The notes beneath the pieces were generated by a model, which did no database searches, was not told the origin of the DNA, and worked only from the letters and a program-made list of their open reading frames with translations. The position numbers and the translations under genes were made by a program. Below are positions 34,248-43,258 of a DNA stretch of 64,000 bases, piece after piece (positions within the stretch are counted from its first letter, which is position 1; each line of letters starts with the position of its first letter). The DNA comes from Bradyrhizobiaceae bacterium (GTDB taxonomy: Bacteria > Pseudomonadota > Alphaproteobacteria > Rhizobiales > Xanthobacteraceae). Where the stretch lies: NCBI GenBank assembly GCA_003963145.1, contig RXJJ01000008.1, positions 48,545 through 112,544 on the forward strand. The letters are read 5' to 3'.

Positions 34248-34439
34248 ATGGCCGCCGAGGACGACGACAAACCGCGCCGCAAGACCAGTCACGACATCGG
34301 ACAGGATTTGTCGGCGCTGTCGGTCGACGATTTGAACGAGCGCATCGCGCTCCTGACAAACGAGGTGGAGCGGCTGAAGATGGAGGCCGCGAAAAAGCGC
34401 GCCTCGCGCGACGCCGCGAATAATTTTTTCAAGTCATAG
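34248..34439 (+). CDS. DUF1192 protein
   Basis: Protein of 63 aa of the DUF1192 family, common in Rhizobiales. It has a charged N-terminus and one helix with a heptad pattern (LSALSVDDLNERIALLTNEV, then ERLKMEAAKKRASR) likely to be a coiled coil. The ATG at 34248 is preceded by ACGGAGCA; upstream starts in frame have no site. Function unknown. Confidence 0.85.
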   Translation: MAAEDDDKPRRKTSHDIGQDLSALSVDDLNERIALLTNEVERLKMEAAKKRASRDAANNFFKS

Positions 34440-34476
34440 TCAGGCGAGGCATTGCTCTCGGTTCGCGTTGTCCCGT

Positions 34477-34505
34477 TTGGCAAACAAACATGGCTAACGA
34501 ATACT
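34477..34505 (+). promoter_or_regulatory. Predicted promoter of a candidate sRNA
   Basis: TTGGCA (34477-34482) and AATACT (34500-34505) are separated by 17 bases. The match to a sigma-70 promoter is fair and lies in an area without a reading frame. Confidence 0.4.
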
Positions 34506-34511
34506 GAACGC

Positions 34512-34652
34512 GATCCTTCATTTACGGCACATTAAGCTTTCGCATTTATAACCGGACTGTCCCTGTTTGGACACCGAGTGGCCCTTGTCACTCTGTTTGA
34601 CGCCTCCCTGTTATAAACTTCAAAAGCCGCCGGAAACGGCGGCTCTTTTTTT
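34512..34652 (+). ncRNA. Candidate orphan small RNA before rcdA
   Basis: The 342-base gap between DUF1192 and rcdA holds no credible reading frame. A predicted promoter (34477-34505) and a strong terminator (34625-34652) would bound a transcript of about 140 nt. Inside it are two small stems, GTCC-N6-GGAC and GAGTG-N9-CACTC, before the terminator hairpin. The alternative is a long 3' UTR of the DUF1192 mRNA. No known RNA family was recognised. Confidence 0.4.
34625..34652 (+). terminator. Rho-independent terminator
   Basis: Perfect 8-bp stem AGCCGCCG / CGGCGGCT with a GAAA tetraloop followed by C and seven T residues. The best terminator in this region, 130 bases upstream of the rcdA start, so it ends the transcript before rcdA. 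Confidence 0.92.
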
Positions 34653-34781
34653 GTTCATTTGCATGACACGGAAACCATATCGCGAGGTCGCGCGCGGAAT
34701 GGCTGGACTCCCGCGCCAAGGCGCGCAATGATTTATTCATCATAATAAAATCTTCGTAGAAACGTGCGTGAGGCGTTAACC

Positions 34782-35291
34782 ATGTTGGATCAATCGGCGG
34801 CTGAAAACGGCCTTGTCATGCTCAGCGAGCGGCTGACAAATTCTCCGGCATTCGGTGTTCTGTTCCGTGAGGGCATGGAGATGGTCGAGGAGACCGCGGC
34901 CTATCTCGACGGCGCGGGAAGGACCGAGGCCAAGACGCTCGATCGCGCCGCGAGCCTGACCTACGCGACCGAGAGCATGCGTCTCACCACGCGCCTGATG
35001 CAGCTTGCCTCATGGCTGCTGCTGCACCGCGCGGTGAAGGAAGGCGAGATGACGCTGACCCAGGCCAACCGCGAAAAGACCAAGGTGAAGCTGACGGCCG
35101 CCGAACCCGGCGCGTCGGATCTCATCGAAAAGCTGCCGCCGACGCTGCGGGATTTGATCGCGCGCTCGATGGCTCTGCAGGCGAAGATCCGCCGGCTCGA
35201 TGCGACCATGCATTCGGTGCCCGAGCCCGTGCCGGCAGGAAATCCGCTGATGCCGCAGATGGACTTGCTCAAAGCCGCTTTCGAGCGGTGA
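34782..35291 (+). CDS. rcdA: DUF1465 protein, RcdA-type CtrA degradation factor
   Basis: Protein of 169 aa of the DUF1465 family, whose Caulobacter member RcdA is a ClpXP adaptor for degradation of the cell-cycle regulator CtrA. Conserved helices include SERLTNSPAFGVLFREGMEM, then VEETAAYLDG and ESMRLTTRLMQLASWLL. The C-terminal tail is proline-rich. The ATG at 34782 is preferred over a GTG six codons before. RcdA belongs to the same cell-cycle circuit class as the DUF1013 gene elsewhere in the window. Confidence 0.85.
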   Translation: MLDQSAAENGLVMLSERLTNSPAFGVLFREGMEMVEETAAYLDGAGRTEAKTLDRAASLTYATESMRLTTRLMQLASWLLLHRAVKEGEMTLTQANREKTKVKLTAAEPGASDLIEKLPPTLRDLIARSMALQAKIRRLDATMHSVPEPVPAGNPLMPQMDLLKAAFER

Positions 35292-35340
35292 GCGCTAATT
35301 TCCCTCTCCCCGTGTGGGGGAAGGACAATACCGCAAAACA

Positions 35341-35370
35341 AAAACGCCCCGGCCGGTGCCGGGGCGTTTT
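35341..35370. terminator. Bidirectional terminator between rcdA and rpmE
   Basis: Perfect 13-bp stem AAAACGCCCCGGC / GCCGGGGCGTTTT with a CGGT loop. The A-rich left flank and TTTT right arm give a U-tract in both directions, so it can end both convergent genes. Confidence 0.93.
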
Positions 35371-35390
35371 GCGTTGGAAACTCCGAAGGA

Positions 35391-35618
35391 TCAGTCCTTC
35401 TTGAGGAAGCCCGAGAACTTCTTCTGGAAGCGCGAAACACGGCCGCCGCGATCGAGAATCTGCTGCTGGCCGCCGGTCCAGGCCGGATGCGACTTGGAGT
35501 CGATGTCCAGGTTCAGCGTGTCGCCTTCCTTGCCATAGGTCGAGCGGGTCAGATATTCGGTTCCGTCGGTCATGACGACCTTAATTGTATGATAATCCGG
35601 ATGAATTTCGGGCTTCAT
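35391..35618 (-). CDS. rpmE: 50S ribosomal protein L31
   Basis: Ribosomal protein L31 of 75 aa ([20 protein letters not shown]). The zinc-ribbon cysteines of type A L31 are absent, so this is the cysteine-free form. The C-terminal [14 protein letters not shown] is basic for rRNA binding. Its upstream region is shared with the divergent ABC exporter. Confidence 0.96.
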   Translation of the reverse strand: MKPEIHPDYHTIKVVMTDGTEYLTRSTYGKEGDTLNLDIDSKSHPAWTGGQQQILDRGGRVSRFQKKFSGFLKKD

Positions 35619-35790
35619 GGCAAATCCTCTGCGCGCTCGCGCTGGCTTTTAATGATGATGTCGGGCGAATTTGGGCGGTCTATAGCCCACGGCGGGCCCC
35701 AAAACAAGCACCGGCGGACGTTTTGGCCTATTTGCCAGCCTTGCCGCCGGGGCCTATCAGATGCGGACATCACAAGAGAATGGCTGGCCG

Positions 35791-37647
35791 ATGAATGTCG
35801 TGGAACGCGTGAGCGAGGAACCAGCAAAGGCTACCCCATCCGCATCTGTCGCCGAAGAGGCGGCCCGCGTGGCGCCGTCCGCCCCGGCTCAGGGCGGCCG
35901 GCGAGGAAGCCGGCTGCGGCCGCTGTTCGCGCTCGCGCCCTATGTCGCGCGCTATCGCGGACAGGCTCTTGGCGCGCTCGTCGCGCTCATCATCGCGTCG
36001 GTCGCGACGCTGGTGGTGCCGCTCGCGGTGCGGCGGATGATCGATTTCGGGTTCTTTCCCGAAGGCATCGCGATGATCAACAGCTATTTCGGCGTGATGA
36101 TCATCGTCGTCGCGGTCCTCGCACTGTCCAGCGCGGCACGATACTACCTCGTCATTACGCTTGGCGAACGCATCGTGGCCGATCTGCGCCGCGATGTTTT
36201 CGATCATCTCATTTCGCTCTCGCCCTCGTTTTTCGATGCCGCCCATAGCGGCGAACTGGTGTCGCGCCTCACCGCCGATACCACGCAGATCAAATCCGCC
36301 GTCGGCGCCTCGGTGTCGGTGGCGTTGCGAAACCTCGTGCTGTTCTTCGGCGCTTCGGCGATGATGGTCGTGACCAGCCCGAAACTGTCGGGCATCGTGC
36401 TTCTGGTGATCCCGCTGATCGTGTTGCCGCTGGTTGCTTTCGGCCGGAGGGTCCGCTCGCTGTCGCGCGGTGCGCAGGATACGCTGGCGGACGCCTCGGC
36501 CTACGCCTCCGAACTGATCGGCGCGATCCGCACCCTGCAGGCTTTCACCAACGAGACACTGGCACAGACTCGTTTTGGCGAGGCGGTCAATCGCGCCTTC
36601 CAGGCTGCGAAGGATTCGACCAAGGCGCGCGCCTTCCTCACCGCAGTGGTGATCTTTCTGGTGTCCGCCAGCGTGGTCGGCATTCTGTGGATCGGTTCGC
36701 ACGATGTGCTGAGCGGTGAGATCAGCGCGGGCCGCCTTGGGCAGTTCGTGCTTTATGCGGCGTTCGCGGCTGGCGCGCTCGGGCAGCTCAGCGAAGTATG
36801 GGGCGAGATTTCGCAGGCCTCCGGCGCAGCGGAGCGCCTGTTTGAAATTCTGCGTCTGAAGCCCGACATCACGGCGCCCGCGATACCGCGCGCGTTACCG
36901 CTGCCACCGCGCGGGGATGTTGCGTTCGACGATGTGCGCTTCGCCTATCCGACGCGGCCTCAGACTCCCATCCTTGACGGCATTTCGTTCTCGGTGCGGG
37001 CCGGCGAAAAGATCGCGGTGGTCGGACCTTCCGGCGCGGGCAAGAGCACGCTGTTTCACCTGCTTCTGCGGTTCTACGATCCTTTGAGCGGCTCGATCAG
37101 TTTTGACGGCGTGCCGATCCGCGAGGCCGATCCGCACGAGGTGCGCTTGCGCATGGCGCTGGTGCCGCAGGACACGGCCGTGTTCGCGGCCAGCGCCCGC
37201 GACAATATCCGCTTCGGCCGGCCCGACGCGTCGGATGCGGAGATCGAGCGCGCGGCGGAGCAGGCGCATGTCACCGAATTCATCCGCCGCCTGCCGCAGG
37301 GTTTCGAAACCCAGCTCGGCGAGCGCGGCGTCACGCTCTCCGGCGGCCAGCGCCAGCGCATCGCGATCGCGCGGGCCATTCTGCGCAACGCGCCGTTGCT
37401 GCTGCTGGACGAAGCGACGTCGGCGCTCGATGCGGAAAGCGAAACCCTGGTGCAGACGGCGCTGGAAGATTTGATGCAGCATCGCACCACGCTGGTGATC
37501 GCGCATCGGCTCGCGACAGTATTGTCATGCGACCGCATTCTGGTGATGGAGCATGGCCGTATCGTCGAGCAGGGGACTCATGCCTCACTGGTCGCGGCCG
37601 GTGGTCTCTATGCGCGTCTCGCCCGCCTGCAATTCGAGGGCGCCTGA
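35791..37647 (+). CDS. MsbA/BmrA-like ABC exporter, fused permease-ATPase
   Basis: Half-type ABC exporter (618 aa). The N-terminal part has six helices (about residues 45-330). The ATPase domain carries Walker A GPSGAGKST (about residue 417), signature LSGGQRQR and Walker B LLLLDEATSALD. It should form a homodimer exporting lipids or hydrophobic compounds. An ATG at 35761 is also in frame; neither start has a strong ribosome site. The alanine/proline-rich N-terminal 35 residues are probably disordered. It ends 4 bases before the convergent GNAT gene. Confidence 0.93.
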   Translation: MNVVERVSEEPAKATPSASVAEEAARVAPSAPAQGGRRGSRLRPLFALAPYVARYRGQALGALVALIIASVATLVVPLAVRRMIDFGFFPEGIAMINSYFGVMIIVVAVLALSSAARYYLVITLGERIVADLRRDVFDHLISLSPSFFDAAHSGELVSRLTADTTQIKSAVGASVSVALRNLVLFFGASAMMVVTSPKLSGIVLLVIPLIVLPLVAFGRRVRSLSRGAQDTLADASAYASELIGAIRTLQAFTNETLAQTRFGEAVNRAFQAAKDSTKARAFLTAVVIFLVSASVVGILWIGSHDVLSGEISAGRLGQFVLYAAFAAGALGQLSEVWGEISQASGAAERLFEILRLKPDITAPAIPRALPLPPRGDVAFDDVRFAYPTRPQTPILDGISFSVRAGEKIAVVGPSGAGKSTLFHLLLRFYDPLSGSISFDGVPIREADPHEVRLRMALVPQDTAVFAASARDNIRFGRPDASDAEIERAAEQAHVTEFIRRLPQGFETQLGERGVTLSGGQRQRIAIARAILRNAPLLLLDEATSALDAESETLVQTALEDLMQHRTTLVIAHRLATVLSCDRILVMEHGRIVEQGTHASLVAAGGLYARLARLQFEGA

Positions 37648-37651
37648 AAGC

Positions 37652-38098
37652 TCAAGGCTTCCACGCCATGCCGCGCACCGCGCGGCCTGATACCGGATTC
37701 ACGGCGTCATGGGTGTATTTGAACCCGTTGCGCTCGTAGAAACGGATCGCGCGGTTGTTATCGGAATTCACAAGCAGCGTGATGCCGGTGGGGGACATGT
37801 CCTTCGCGGCCGCCACCAGCAGGTCGCCGAGTTCGGATCCCCATGAATCCGGTTCGACCACGAGCTGGTCGAGATAGCCGCCCGCGTCGATGGTGACGAA
37901 GCCGACCATGGCAGAGCCGCGCTCGGCGACGACGATCCTCGCTCCCGGCACCAGCTCCTTGCGCCAGCGCTCGCGCCAGGCCTGCAGTCGCGCATCGAAG
38001 TCGATGGCCGGATAAGCCTGCGTCCAGGTGCGGTGCCACAGCGCGATGGCGGCGTCTTCGTCCTTCTCCGTATACGGTCTGAGGGTGAATCGTTTCAC
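37652..38098 (-). CDS. GNAT-family N-acetyltransferase
   Basis: Acetyltransferase of 148 aa with the GNAT fold: FTLRPYTEKDEDAAIALWHR at the N-terminus, then GGYLDQLVVEPDSWGSELGD and LLVNSDNNRAIRFYERNGFK, the acetyl-CoA-binding motifs A and B. The acceptor cannot be deduced. It lies downstream of the OmpA-like gene, on the same strand, after 37 bases. Confidence 0.92.
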   Translation of the reverse strand: MKRFTLRPYTEKDEDAAIALWHRTWTQAYPAIDFDARLQAWRERWRKELVPGARIVVAERGSAMVGFVTIDAGGYLDQLVVEPDSWGSELGDLLVAAAKDMSPTGITLLVNSDNNRAIRFYERNGFKYTHDAVNPVSGRAVRGMAWKP

Positions 38099-38135
38099 GA
38101 GCCCGGTGTCCTCAATGAGAAGCCGAAGATACGGG

Positions 38136-39131
38136 CTAACGCTCGGTCAGTTTCAATTCGATGCGGCGGTTTCGCTTGAACGCATCTTCGGTATTGGCGG
38201 TATCGATCGGCTGGAATTCGCCGAAGCCCGCCGCGACCAGATGCTGCGGCGATACCCCGCGTGAAATCAGGTATTGCACCACCGAAATGGCGCGCGCCGC
38301 CGAGAGGTCCCAGTTCGACTTGAACTGCGGACTGTTGATCGGCCTGACGTCGGTGTGTCCGTCGACGCGGAGCACCCAGGCGATCTCGGGCGGAATTTTC
38401 TTTTCCAGATCGGTTAAAGCGCTGGCGATCTGATCGAGTTCGGCGCGGCCTTCGGGCAACAGCTGCGCCTGTCCGGTATCGAAGAAGACCTCCGACTGGA
38501 ATACGAAACGGTCGCCGACAATGCGGATGTCGGGCCGGTCGCCGAGGATCGTCCGCAACCGTCCAAAGAATTCGGAACGGAAGCGCGACAGTTCCTGCAC
38601 CCGCTGCGCCAGCGCGACGTTCAGGCGCTGGCCGAGGTCGGAAATCTTGTTCTGCGATTCCTTGTCGCGTTTCTCGGAGGCGTCGAGCGCCTCCTCGAGC
38701 GCAGCGAGCTGACGGCGCAGCGCGCTGATCTGCTGATTCAGCACCTCGACCTGCGCCAGCGCCCGCGCGGACACCTGCTTTTCAGAATCGAGCTGTTTGC
38801 CGAGTTCGCCGGCGCTTCCGCCGGAGCCGGCGATGCGATCGCGCTCGGCTTCCGCCGCGGCGAGACCGGCGCGCATCTGCGACAGCTGATCCTCGAGGCC
38901 GAGCTTGCTCGTTTTTTCCAGCGACAGAAGGCTGGACAATTCGGCGATCTGCGCGTTCAGCCGCTCCAGCGCCTTGTCTTTGCCGCTGACTTCCTGCGAC
39001 AGATAGAACTGCACGACGAGAAACACCGTCAGCAGGAATATGATCGACAGCACCAGCGTCGAGAGTGCGTCGACGAATCCCGGCCAGTAATTAAGTCCGC
39101 TCTCGCTGCGGCGTCCGCGTGCCAGCGCCAT
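38136..39131 (-). CDS. OmpA/MotB-like peptidoglycan-binding membrane protein
   Basis: Protein of 331 aa with one N-terminal helix (ALSTLVLSIIFLLTVFLVVQ, about residues 22-41), a long coiled coil (about 50-165) and a C-terminal OmpA-like peptidoglycan-binding domain (VDGHTDVRPI, SAARAISVVQYLISRG). It is adjacent to an ExbB/MotA-like protein, with 3 bases between. The pair resembles stator-like complexes common in Rhizobiales and not flagellar genes, as no flagellar cluster is nearby. Confidence 0.88.
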   Translation of the reverse strand: MALARGRRSESGLNYWPGFVDALSTLVLSIIFLLTVFLVVQFYLSQEVSGKDKALERLNAQIAELSSLLSLEKTSKLGLEDQLSQMRAGLAAAEAERDRIAGSGGSAGELGKQLDSEKQVSARALAQVEVLNQQISALRRQLAALEEALDASEKRDKESQNKISDLGQRLNVALAQRVQELSRFRSEFFGRLRTILGDRPDIRIVGDRFVFQSEVFFDTGQAQLLPEGRAELDQIASALTDLEKKIPPEIAWVLRVDGHTDVRPINSPQFKSNWDLSAARAISVVQYLISRGVSPQHLVAAGFGEFQPIDTANTEDAFKRNRRIELKLTER

Positions 39132-39134
39132 CTG

Positions 39135-40160
39135 CTATCTCCGCGACGAGGATTCGCGTTCCAGCGCGATGCGTTCGAGCAGCTTCTTGATGTCCTCGTT
39201 TTGCTGGCCCTGGCCGTCGGCCCATTCGCGGATCAACTGCTGTTCGCTGCGCATGTGATGCACGAGGCCCTGAATGGCTTCCGCCAGATTGGCCATCGCG
39301 GTCGAGGTCGCGCGGTTCGATCCCATGTCCTCCACGGCGCCGCGCAGCCGCTCGATCAGCGGCGCCATTTCGCCGGACGCGCCGCCGGCCACGCCGTCGG
39401 TGGAATATTCACGCACAGTTTCCGCCAGCCAGTCTTCGAGGTCGGTATAGAAGCGGTTCTGCGCCTGGCTCGATTGAAGATCGAGAAAGCCGAGGATCAG
39501 CGATCCGGCGAGGCCGAACAGCGAGGACGAGAACGAAATGCCCATGCCGCCGAGCGGGGCGGCCAGTCCCTCTTTTAGTGAATCGAACATCGCGCCGGCT
39601 TCGCCGCCGACCTTGAGGCCGTCGATCACCTTGCCGACGGAGCCGACGGTTTCGATCAGGCCCCAGAAGGTGCCGAGCAGGCCGAGAAAAACCAGAAGGC
39701 CGGTCATGTAGCGCGAAATGTCCCGCGATTCATCGAGGCGGGTGGCGATGGAATCCAGCAAATGCCGCATGGTCTGCTGCGAGATGCTCATGCGCCCGGA
39801 GCGGTTGCTTAGGATCGCGGCCATCGGCGCCAGCAATGTCGGGCGCCGGTCCACCGCAAGTCCGGGATCGGAAATGCGGAAATGATTGATCCACGACACT
39901 TCAGGATAAAGCCGCAGCACCTGGCGGAATGACAGGATAATGCCGATCAGCAGCACCGCGCAGATCAGCGCGTTCAGACCCGGATTGGCGAGGAAGGCGG
40001 CCCATATCTGCTTGTAAAGAACGACGAAGATCAGGCTGCACAGGATCAGGAACACCAGCATCCGCACCAGAAAAATACGCGGTGACGACAGTTTGGTGAC
40101 TTCGATCTCGTCTGCGGCGGGAGTAACTTTTGCCAAGGGCCGTGCCATGTCGCGTGCCAT
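39135..40160 (-). CDS. MotA/TolQ/ExbB-like proton channel protein
   Basis: Membrane protein of 341 aa with three to four helices: two in the N-terminal 90 residues, then MTGLLVFLGLLGTFWGLIET and MGISFSSSLFGLAGSLILGF, the MotA/TolQ/ExbB core that lines the proton path. A second ATG at 40148 is possible, since the beginning repeats ATGGCACG. With the adjacent OmpA-like protein it probably forms an energised envelope complex anchored to peptidoglycan. The substrate or partner is unknown. Confidence 0.87.
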   Translation of the reverse strand: MARDMARPLAKVTPAADEIEVTKLSSPRIFLVRMLVFLILCSLIFVVLYKQIWAAFLANPGLNALICAVLLIGIILSFRQVLRLYPEVSWINHFRISDPGLAVDRRPTLLAPMAAILSNRSGRMSISQQTMRHLLDSIATRLDESRDISRYMTGLLVFLGLLGTFWGLIETVGSVGKVIDGLKVGGEAGAMFDSLKEGLAAPLGGMGISFSSSLFGLAGSLILGFLDLQSSQAQNRFYTDLEDWLAETVREYSTDGVAGGASGEMAPLIERLRGAVEDMGSNRATSTAMANLAEAIQGLVHHMRSEQQLIREWADGQGQQNEDIKKLLERIALERESSSRR

Positions 40161-40232
40161 GTCGGATCGTCAATCCTCTGTATCAGGGTCCCGTATCAAT
40201 ATGGCACGCCGTGGGCGGGAAAACAGATGCTA

Positions 40233-40253
40233 GTATCCCAAATCCAAAGTTCG
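40233..40253 (+). repeat. Single arm copy of repeat A
   Basis: A 21-base sequence (TATCCCAAATCCAAAGTTCG, preceded by G) that matches the arm of bulged hairpin A with one mismatch. The matching right arm is not present nearby, so it is a half element, located between the divergent ExbB-like and DUF1295 genes. Confidence 0.6.
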
Positions 40254-40401
40254 TCTTGTTGTGCCGGAATATTCATAGCGAGTTTCCCAATGCCACACCG
40301 GGGTACGAAATGCCGCGGATCGCGGAACTTCGGCTTGAAACGGGTTTTGTTTCAGGGCGTATTTTATAAACTTGATGACGCTGACTTTTCTGGAGCTGGG
40401 G

Positions 40402-41214
40402 ATGACGGTTTTTTATCTCAAGGCGCTGGGCGCCATCTTCCTGTCGCTGACGGTTTTCATGACGCTGGCATGGGCGGTTGAACGGCGCACCGGGAATTCC
40501 GGCTGGGCCAACACCATCTGGACCTATGCCGTGGGGTTGACCGGCGCCTGGAGCGCGATGTTTCCGGCCGACGGGGTGACGTTTACCCATCGGCAATGGC
40601 TGGTCGCAATTCTGGTGGCGCTGTGGTCGCTGCGGCTGGGCGGTCACATCGCGGAGCGCAGCGCCGAGACCGTGAAGGACCCGTGGTATGCAGCGCTGGC
40701 CGCACAATGGGGCAAGGATACTCCGCGCCTGATGTTCAAGCGCCTGCAGCAGCAGGGCGTCGTTTCGGTACCGCTGGTATACGCCGTGTTCATCGCGGCG
40801 CATAATCCTGCGCCCGGCCTGCGCGCGCAGGACTATATCGGCGCGCTGATTCTTTTGGTTGCGATCATCGGTGAAACCGTCGCCGATGGGCAGCTCAAGG
40901 CGTTCCTGCGCGATCCCGCCAACAAGGACAAGGTTTGCGATCGCGGTCTGTGGAAATATTCGCGCCATCCGAATTATTTTTTCGAATGGGTCGGCTGGTT
41001 CGCGTATCCGGTGATCGCGATCTCGAGCGGTTACTGGTGGGGCTGGCTGACGCTGCTGGCGCCGCTCATCATGTATGTTGTGCTGATCCATGTCAGCGGT
41101 GTGCCACCGCACGAAAAACGGATGCTGCAATCGATCGGCGACGCGTTCAGCGCCTATCAGGCCAGAACCAGCAGGTTCTTTCCGCTGCCGCCCTCGGCCA
41201 AGGGCACGCCATGA
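40402..41214 (+). CDS. DUF1295 / steroid 5-alpha-reductase-like membrane protein
   Basis: Polytopic protein of 270 aa with about seven helices. The DUF1295 signature near the C-terminus is DRGLWKYSRHPNYFFEWVGW and GVPPHEKRML, as in 3-oxo-5-alpha-steroid 4-dehydrogenase-like and isoprenylcysteine methyltransferase-like proteins. The substrate is unknown. The ATG at 40402 has a GGAG site 6 bases upstream, better than the ATG at 40375 or TTG at 40372. Repeat A half-site lies about 150 bases upstream. Confidence 0.82.
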   Translation: MTVFYLKALGAIFLSLTVFMTLAWAVERRTGNSGWANTIWTYAVGLTGAWSAMFPADGVTFTHRQWLVAILVALWSLRLGGHIAERSAETVKDPWYAALAAQWGKDTPRLMFKRLQQQGVVSVPLVYAVFIAAHNPAPGLRAQDYIGALILLVAIIGETVADGQLKAFLRDPANKDKVCDRGLWKYSRHPNYFFEWVGWFAYPVIAISSGYWWGWLTLLAPLIMYVVLIHVSGVPPHEKRMLQSIGDAFSAYQARTSRFFPLPPSAKGTP

Positions 41215-41223
41215 TGCGATGAC

Positions 41224-41247
41224 GATCCGGCTGGATGGAGCCGGATC
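41224..41247. terminator. Convergent hairpin
   Basis: Perfect 9-bp stem GATCCGGCT / AGCCGGATC with a 6-nt loop, in the 42-base gap between the convergent DUF1295 and suhB genes; no T-run on either side. Confidence 0.55.
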
Positions 41248-41256
41248 CGGCAAGAC

Positions 41257-42045
41257 CTAGAGCGGCTTGAGGATCTTCACGAGCTCGCTTTGCACGAACT
41301 CGTTACCGGCCACCACATGGCCGGTTTGCAGCGCGTTGTCATGGCCCTCGATGCCGCTGACAATGCCGCCCGCCTCGCGCACCATGATCAGTCCGGCGGC
41401 GATGTCCCATGGTTTGAGATTGCGCTCCCAATAGCCGTCGAGACGGCCGGCGGCGACAAATGCCAGATCGAGCGAGGCCGCGCCGAAACGGCGCAGACCG
41501 GCGACGCGGTTCTGCATCTCGGTCATCTCCCGGCGCGACTGCTCGTGGTCGCCGCGCCCGATATGCGGCAGGCCGCAGGCGATCACGCATTCGTCGAGCT
41601 TCTTGCGTCCCGCGACGCGCAGGCGCGTGTCGTTGAGAAACGCGCCCTTGCCGCGCTCGGCGATGTAAAGCTCGTCATTGGCCGGATTGTAGATCACGCC
41701 CGCGACGACCGTGCCCTCGCGCTCAAGCCCGATCGAGATCGCGAATTGCGGAATGCCGTGGAGGAAATTCGTGGTGCCGTCGAGCGGATCGACGATCCAT
41801 GTGTTGCTCTTGTCCGAGCCTTCGCGGGTGCCGCCTTCCTCGCCGAGAAAGCCGTACCCCGGTCGCGCCTTGGTCAGGTCGTCATACAGCATCTCTTCGG
41901 CGCGGCGGTCGGCGGCGGAAACGAAATTCGCCGGCCCCTTCAGCGAGACCTGAAGGTTTTCGATCTCGCCAAGATCACGCTTGAGGCTGCGGCCGGCGCG
42001 GCGGGCGGCCTTGACCATGACATTGATGAGAGCTGAATGATTCAT
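41257..42045 (-). CDS. suhB: Inositol monophosphatase-family protein
   Basis: Protein of 262 aa of the inositol monophosphatase/SuhB family. The metal-binding motifs are present: GEEGG, WIVDPLDGTTNFLHGIPQFA (about residues 82-101) and KPWDIAAGLIMVREAGG. It hydrolyses myo-inositol-1-phosphate or related sugar phosphates, and SuhB also takes part in ribosome biogenesis in E. coli. It is monocistronic or ends the minus-strand group. Confidence 0.92.
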   Translation of the reverse strand: MNHSALINVMVKAARRAGRSLKRDLGEIENLQVSLKGPANFVSAADRRAEEMLYDDLTKARPGYGFLGEEGGTREGSDKSNTWIVDPLDGTTNFLHGIPQFAISIGLEREGTVVAGVIYNPANDELYIAERGKGAFLNDTRLRVAGRKKLDECVIACGLPHIGRGDHEQSRREMTEMQNRVAGLRRFGAASLDLAFVAAGRLDGYWERNLKPWDIAAGLIMVREAGGIVSGIEGHDNALQTGHVVAGNEFVQSELVKILKPL

Positions 42046-42149
42046 GAGGCTTAAGATGCTTTGTAAGGGTCAATCCAATAGTGCCGAACCCGCTGCGTAT
42101 TGGCTTCAAAGCACCATGAGGTCAAGTGCGCGGCGCCCGGCGCCTGTAT

Positions 42150-43253
42150 TTACTTAATAAGACCGAACCACCTTTTGGCGCCGTCCTCCGCTTTCTGCCG
42201 GTCCTGCGGAGAAAGCTGCGCCATTCGCGCGTCGAGGTCCGGATCGCCGGCCCCCGCCGTCTTGGCGATGATGTGCCATTTGAAGCCTTCGACCGGATTG
42301 GCCGGCGTCCCCTGACCGTCGATCAGGATGTGCGCGAGGCGGTTTTGCGCGATGGGGCTGTTCTGGCGCGCCGCGCGGCTCATCAAGGCGACGGCGGTCG
42401 GAATGTCCTTGGTCACGCCGGTGCCGTTGAACAGGGCGATGGCATATTCGACCTCGGCATCGACATTGTCCGCCAGCGCCGCCGCGCCGAGAAGCTTCGC
42501 CGCGATGGTGAGGTCCTTCTCCACGCCGCGGCCTTCCTTGTAGAAAGTGGCGAGCGCGTATTGCGCCTCGGGATTGCCTTCGTTGGCGGCCTGACGGAAC
42601 AGGTCGGCCGCGCGCTTGAGATCCTGCGGGAAGGTCTGTCCCTCGAGATAGAGGAGACCGAGATTGTAGGCCGCCGCAGCCTTGCCGAGCTGCGCCGACT
42701 GCGCGAGCAGTTTCGCGCCGCCCTCGCGATCAACAGGACCGCCGCGTCCGCCGATCTTCATCATGGCAAGCGCGAACATCGCCTCGCGATCGCCGAGATC
42801 GACCGCCTTCCGGTACCATTCGAGCGCCTTGTCGTCGTTGCGGGCGATGCCGAGCCCGTTGGCGTAAAGCTCGCCGACCAGCGTCATCGATTTCGCGTCA
42901 TTGCTCTCATTGGCGCGGGCGATCGCAAGGTCCAGCGCGGTGCGATACCGGCCTTCCTGGTAGGCGGCGTAGGCGTTGTCGGCGTTGGGATCGAGCGGTT
43001 CGGATTTGGCGGGAAGTCTGGGCGAAGAAAATTTGAAGGGCGCGGCTTTGGATGATGCAGCCTTGGACGCCGCTCCCTTGGGCGTGGTTTTCTGAACGGG
43101 TGCAGGCTCGGGGTCGGGTGCCGGTTCTGGCCGCGTGATCGGAACGCGCTGTTTCTGCAGATCGGGCGGCAGCGACAATTGCGCCAGCGCGGGGCCGCAA
43201 GCCGCCGTGCTCAGGGCTGCAAACAGAACGGCGCAAATAAGAGGGCGGGCCAT
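42150..43253 (-). CDS. Secreted Sel1/TPR-repeat protein
   Basis: Protein of 367 aa with a signal peptide (ending CGPALAQ), a proline/alanine-rich spacer (about residues 30-90) and a Sel1-like repeat domain (about 95-345). The repeats read GELYANGLGIARNDDKALEW, LGLLYLEGQTFPQDLKRA, FYKEGRGVEKDLTIA and LFNGTGVTKDIPTAVAL. Such proteins mediate protein interactions in the envelope. The ATG at 43253 follows AGGA; a TTG at 43262 would overlap the thiE-like stop. Confidence 0.87.
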   Translation of the reverse strand: MARPLICAVLFAALSTAACGPALAQLSLPPDLQKQRVPITRPEPAPDPEPAPVQKTTPKGAASKAASSKAAPFKFSSPRLPAKSEPLDPNADNAYAAYQEGRYRTALDLAIARANESNDAKSMTLVGELYANGLGIARNDDKALEWYRKAVDLGDREAMFALAMMKIGGRGGPVDREGGAKLLAQSAQLGKAAAAYNLGLLYLEGQTFPQDLKRAADLFRQAANEGNPEAQYALATFYKEGRGVEKDLTIAAKLLGAAALADNVDAEVEYAIALFNGTGVTKDIPTAVALMSRAARQNSPIAQNRLAHILIDGQGTPANPVEGFKWHIIAKTAGAGDPDLDARMAQLSPQDRQKAEDGAKRWFGLIK

Positions 43254-43258
43254 CGCGT

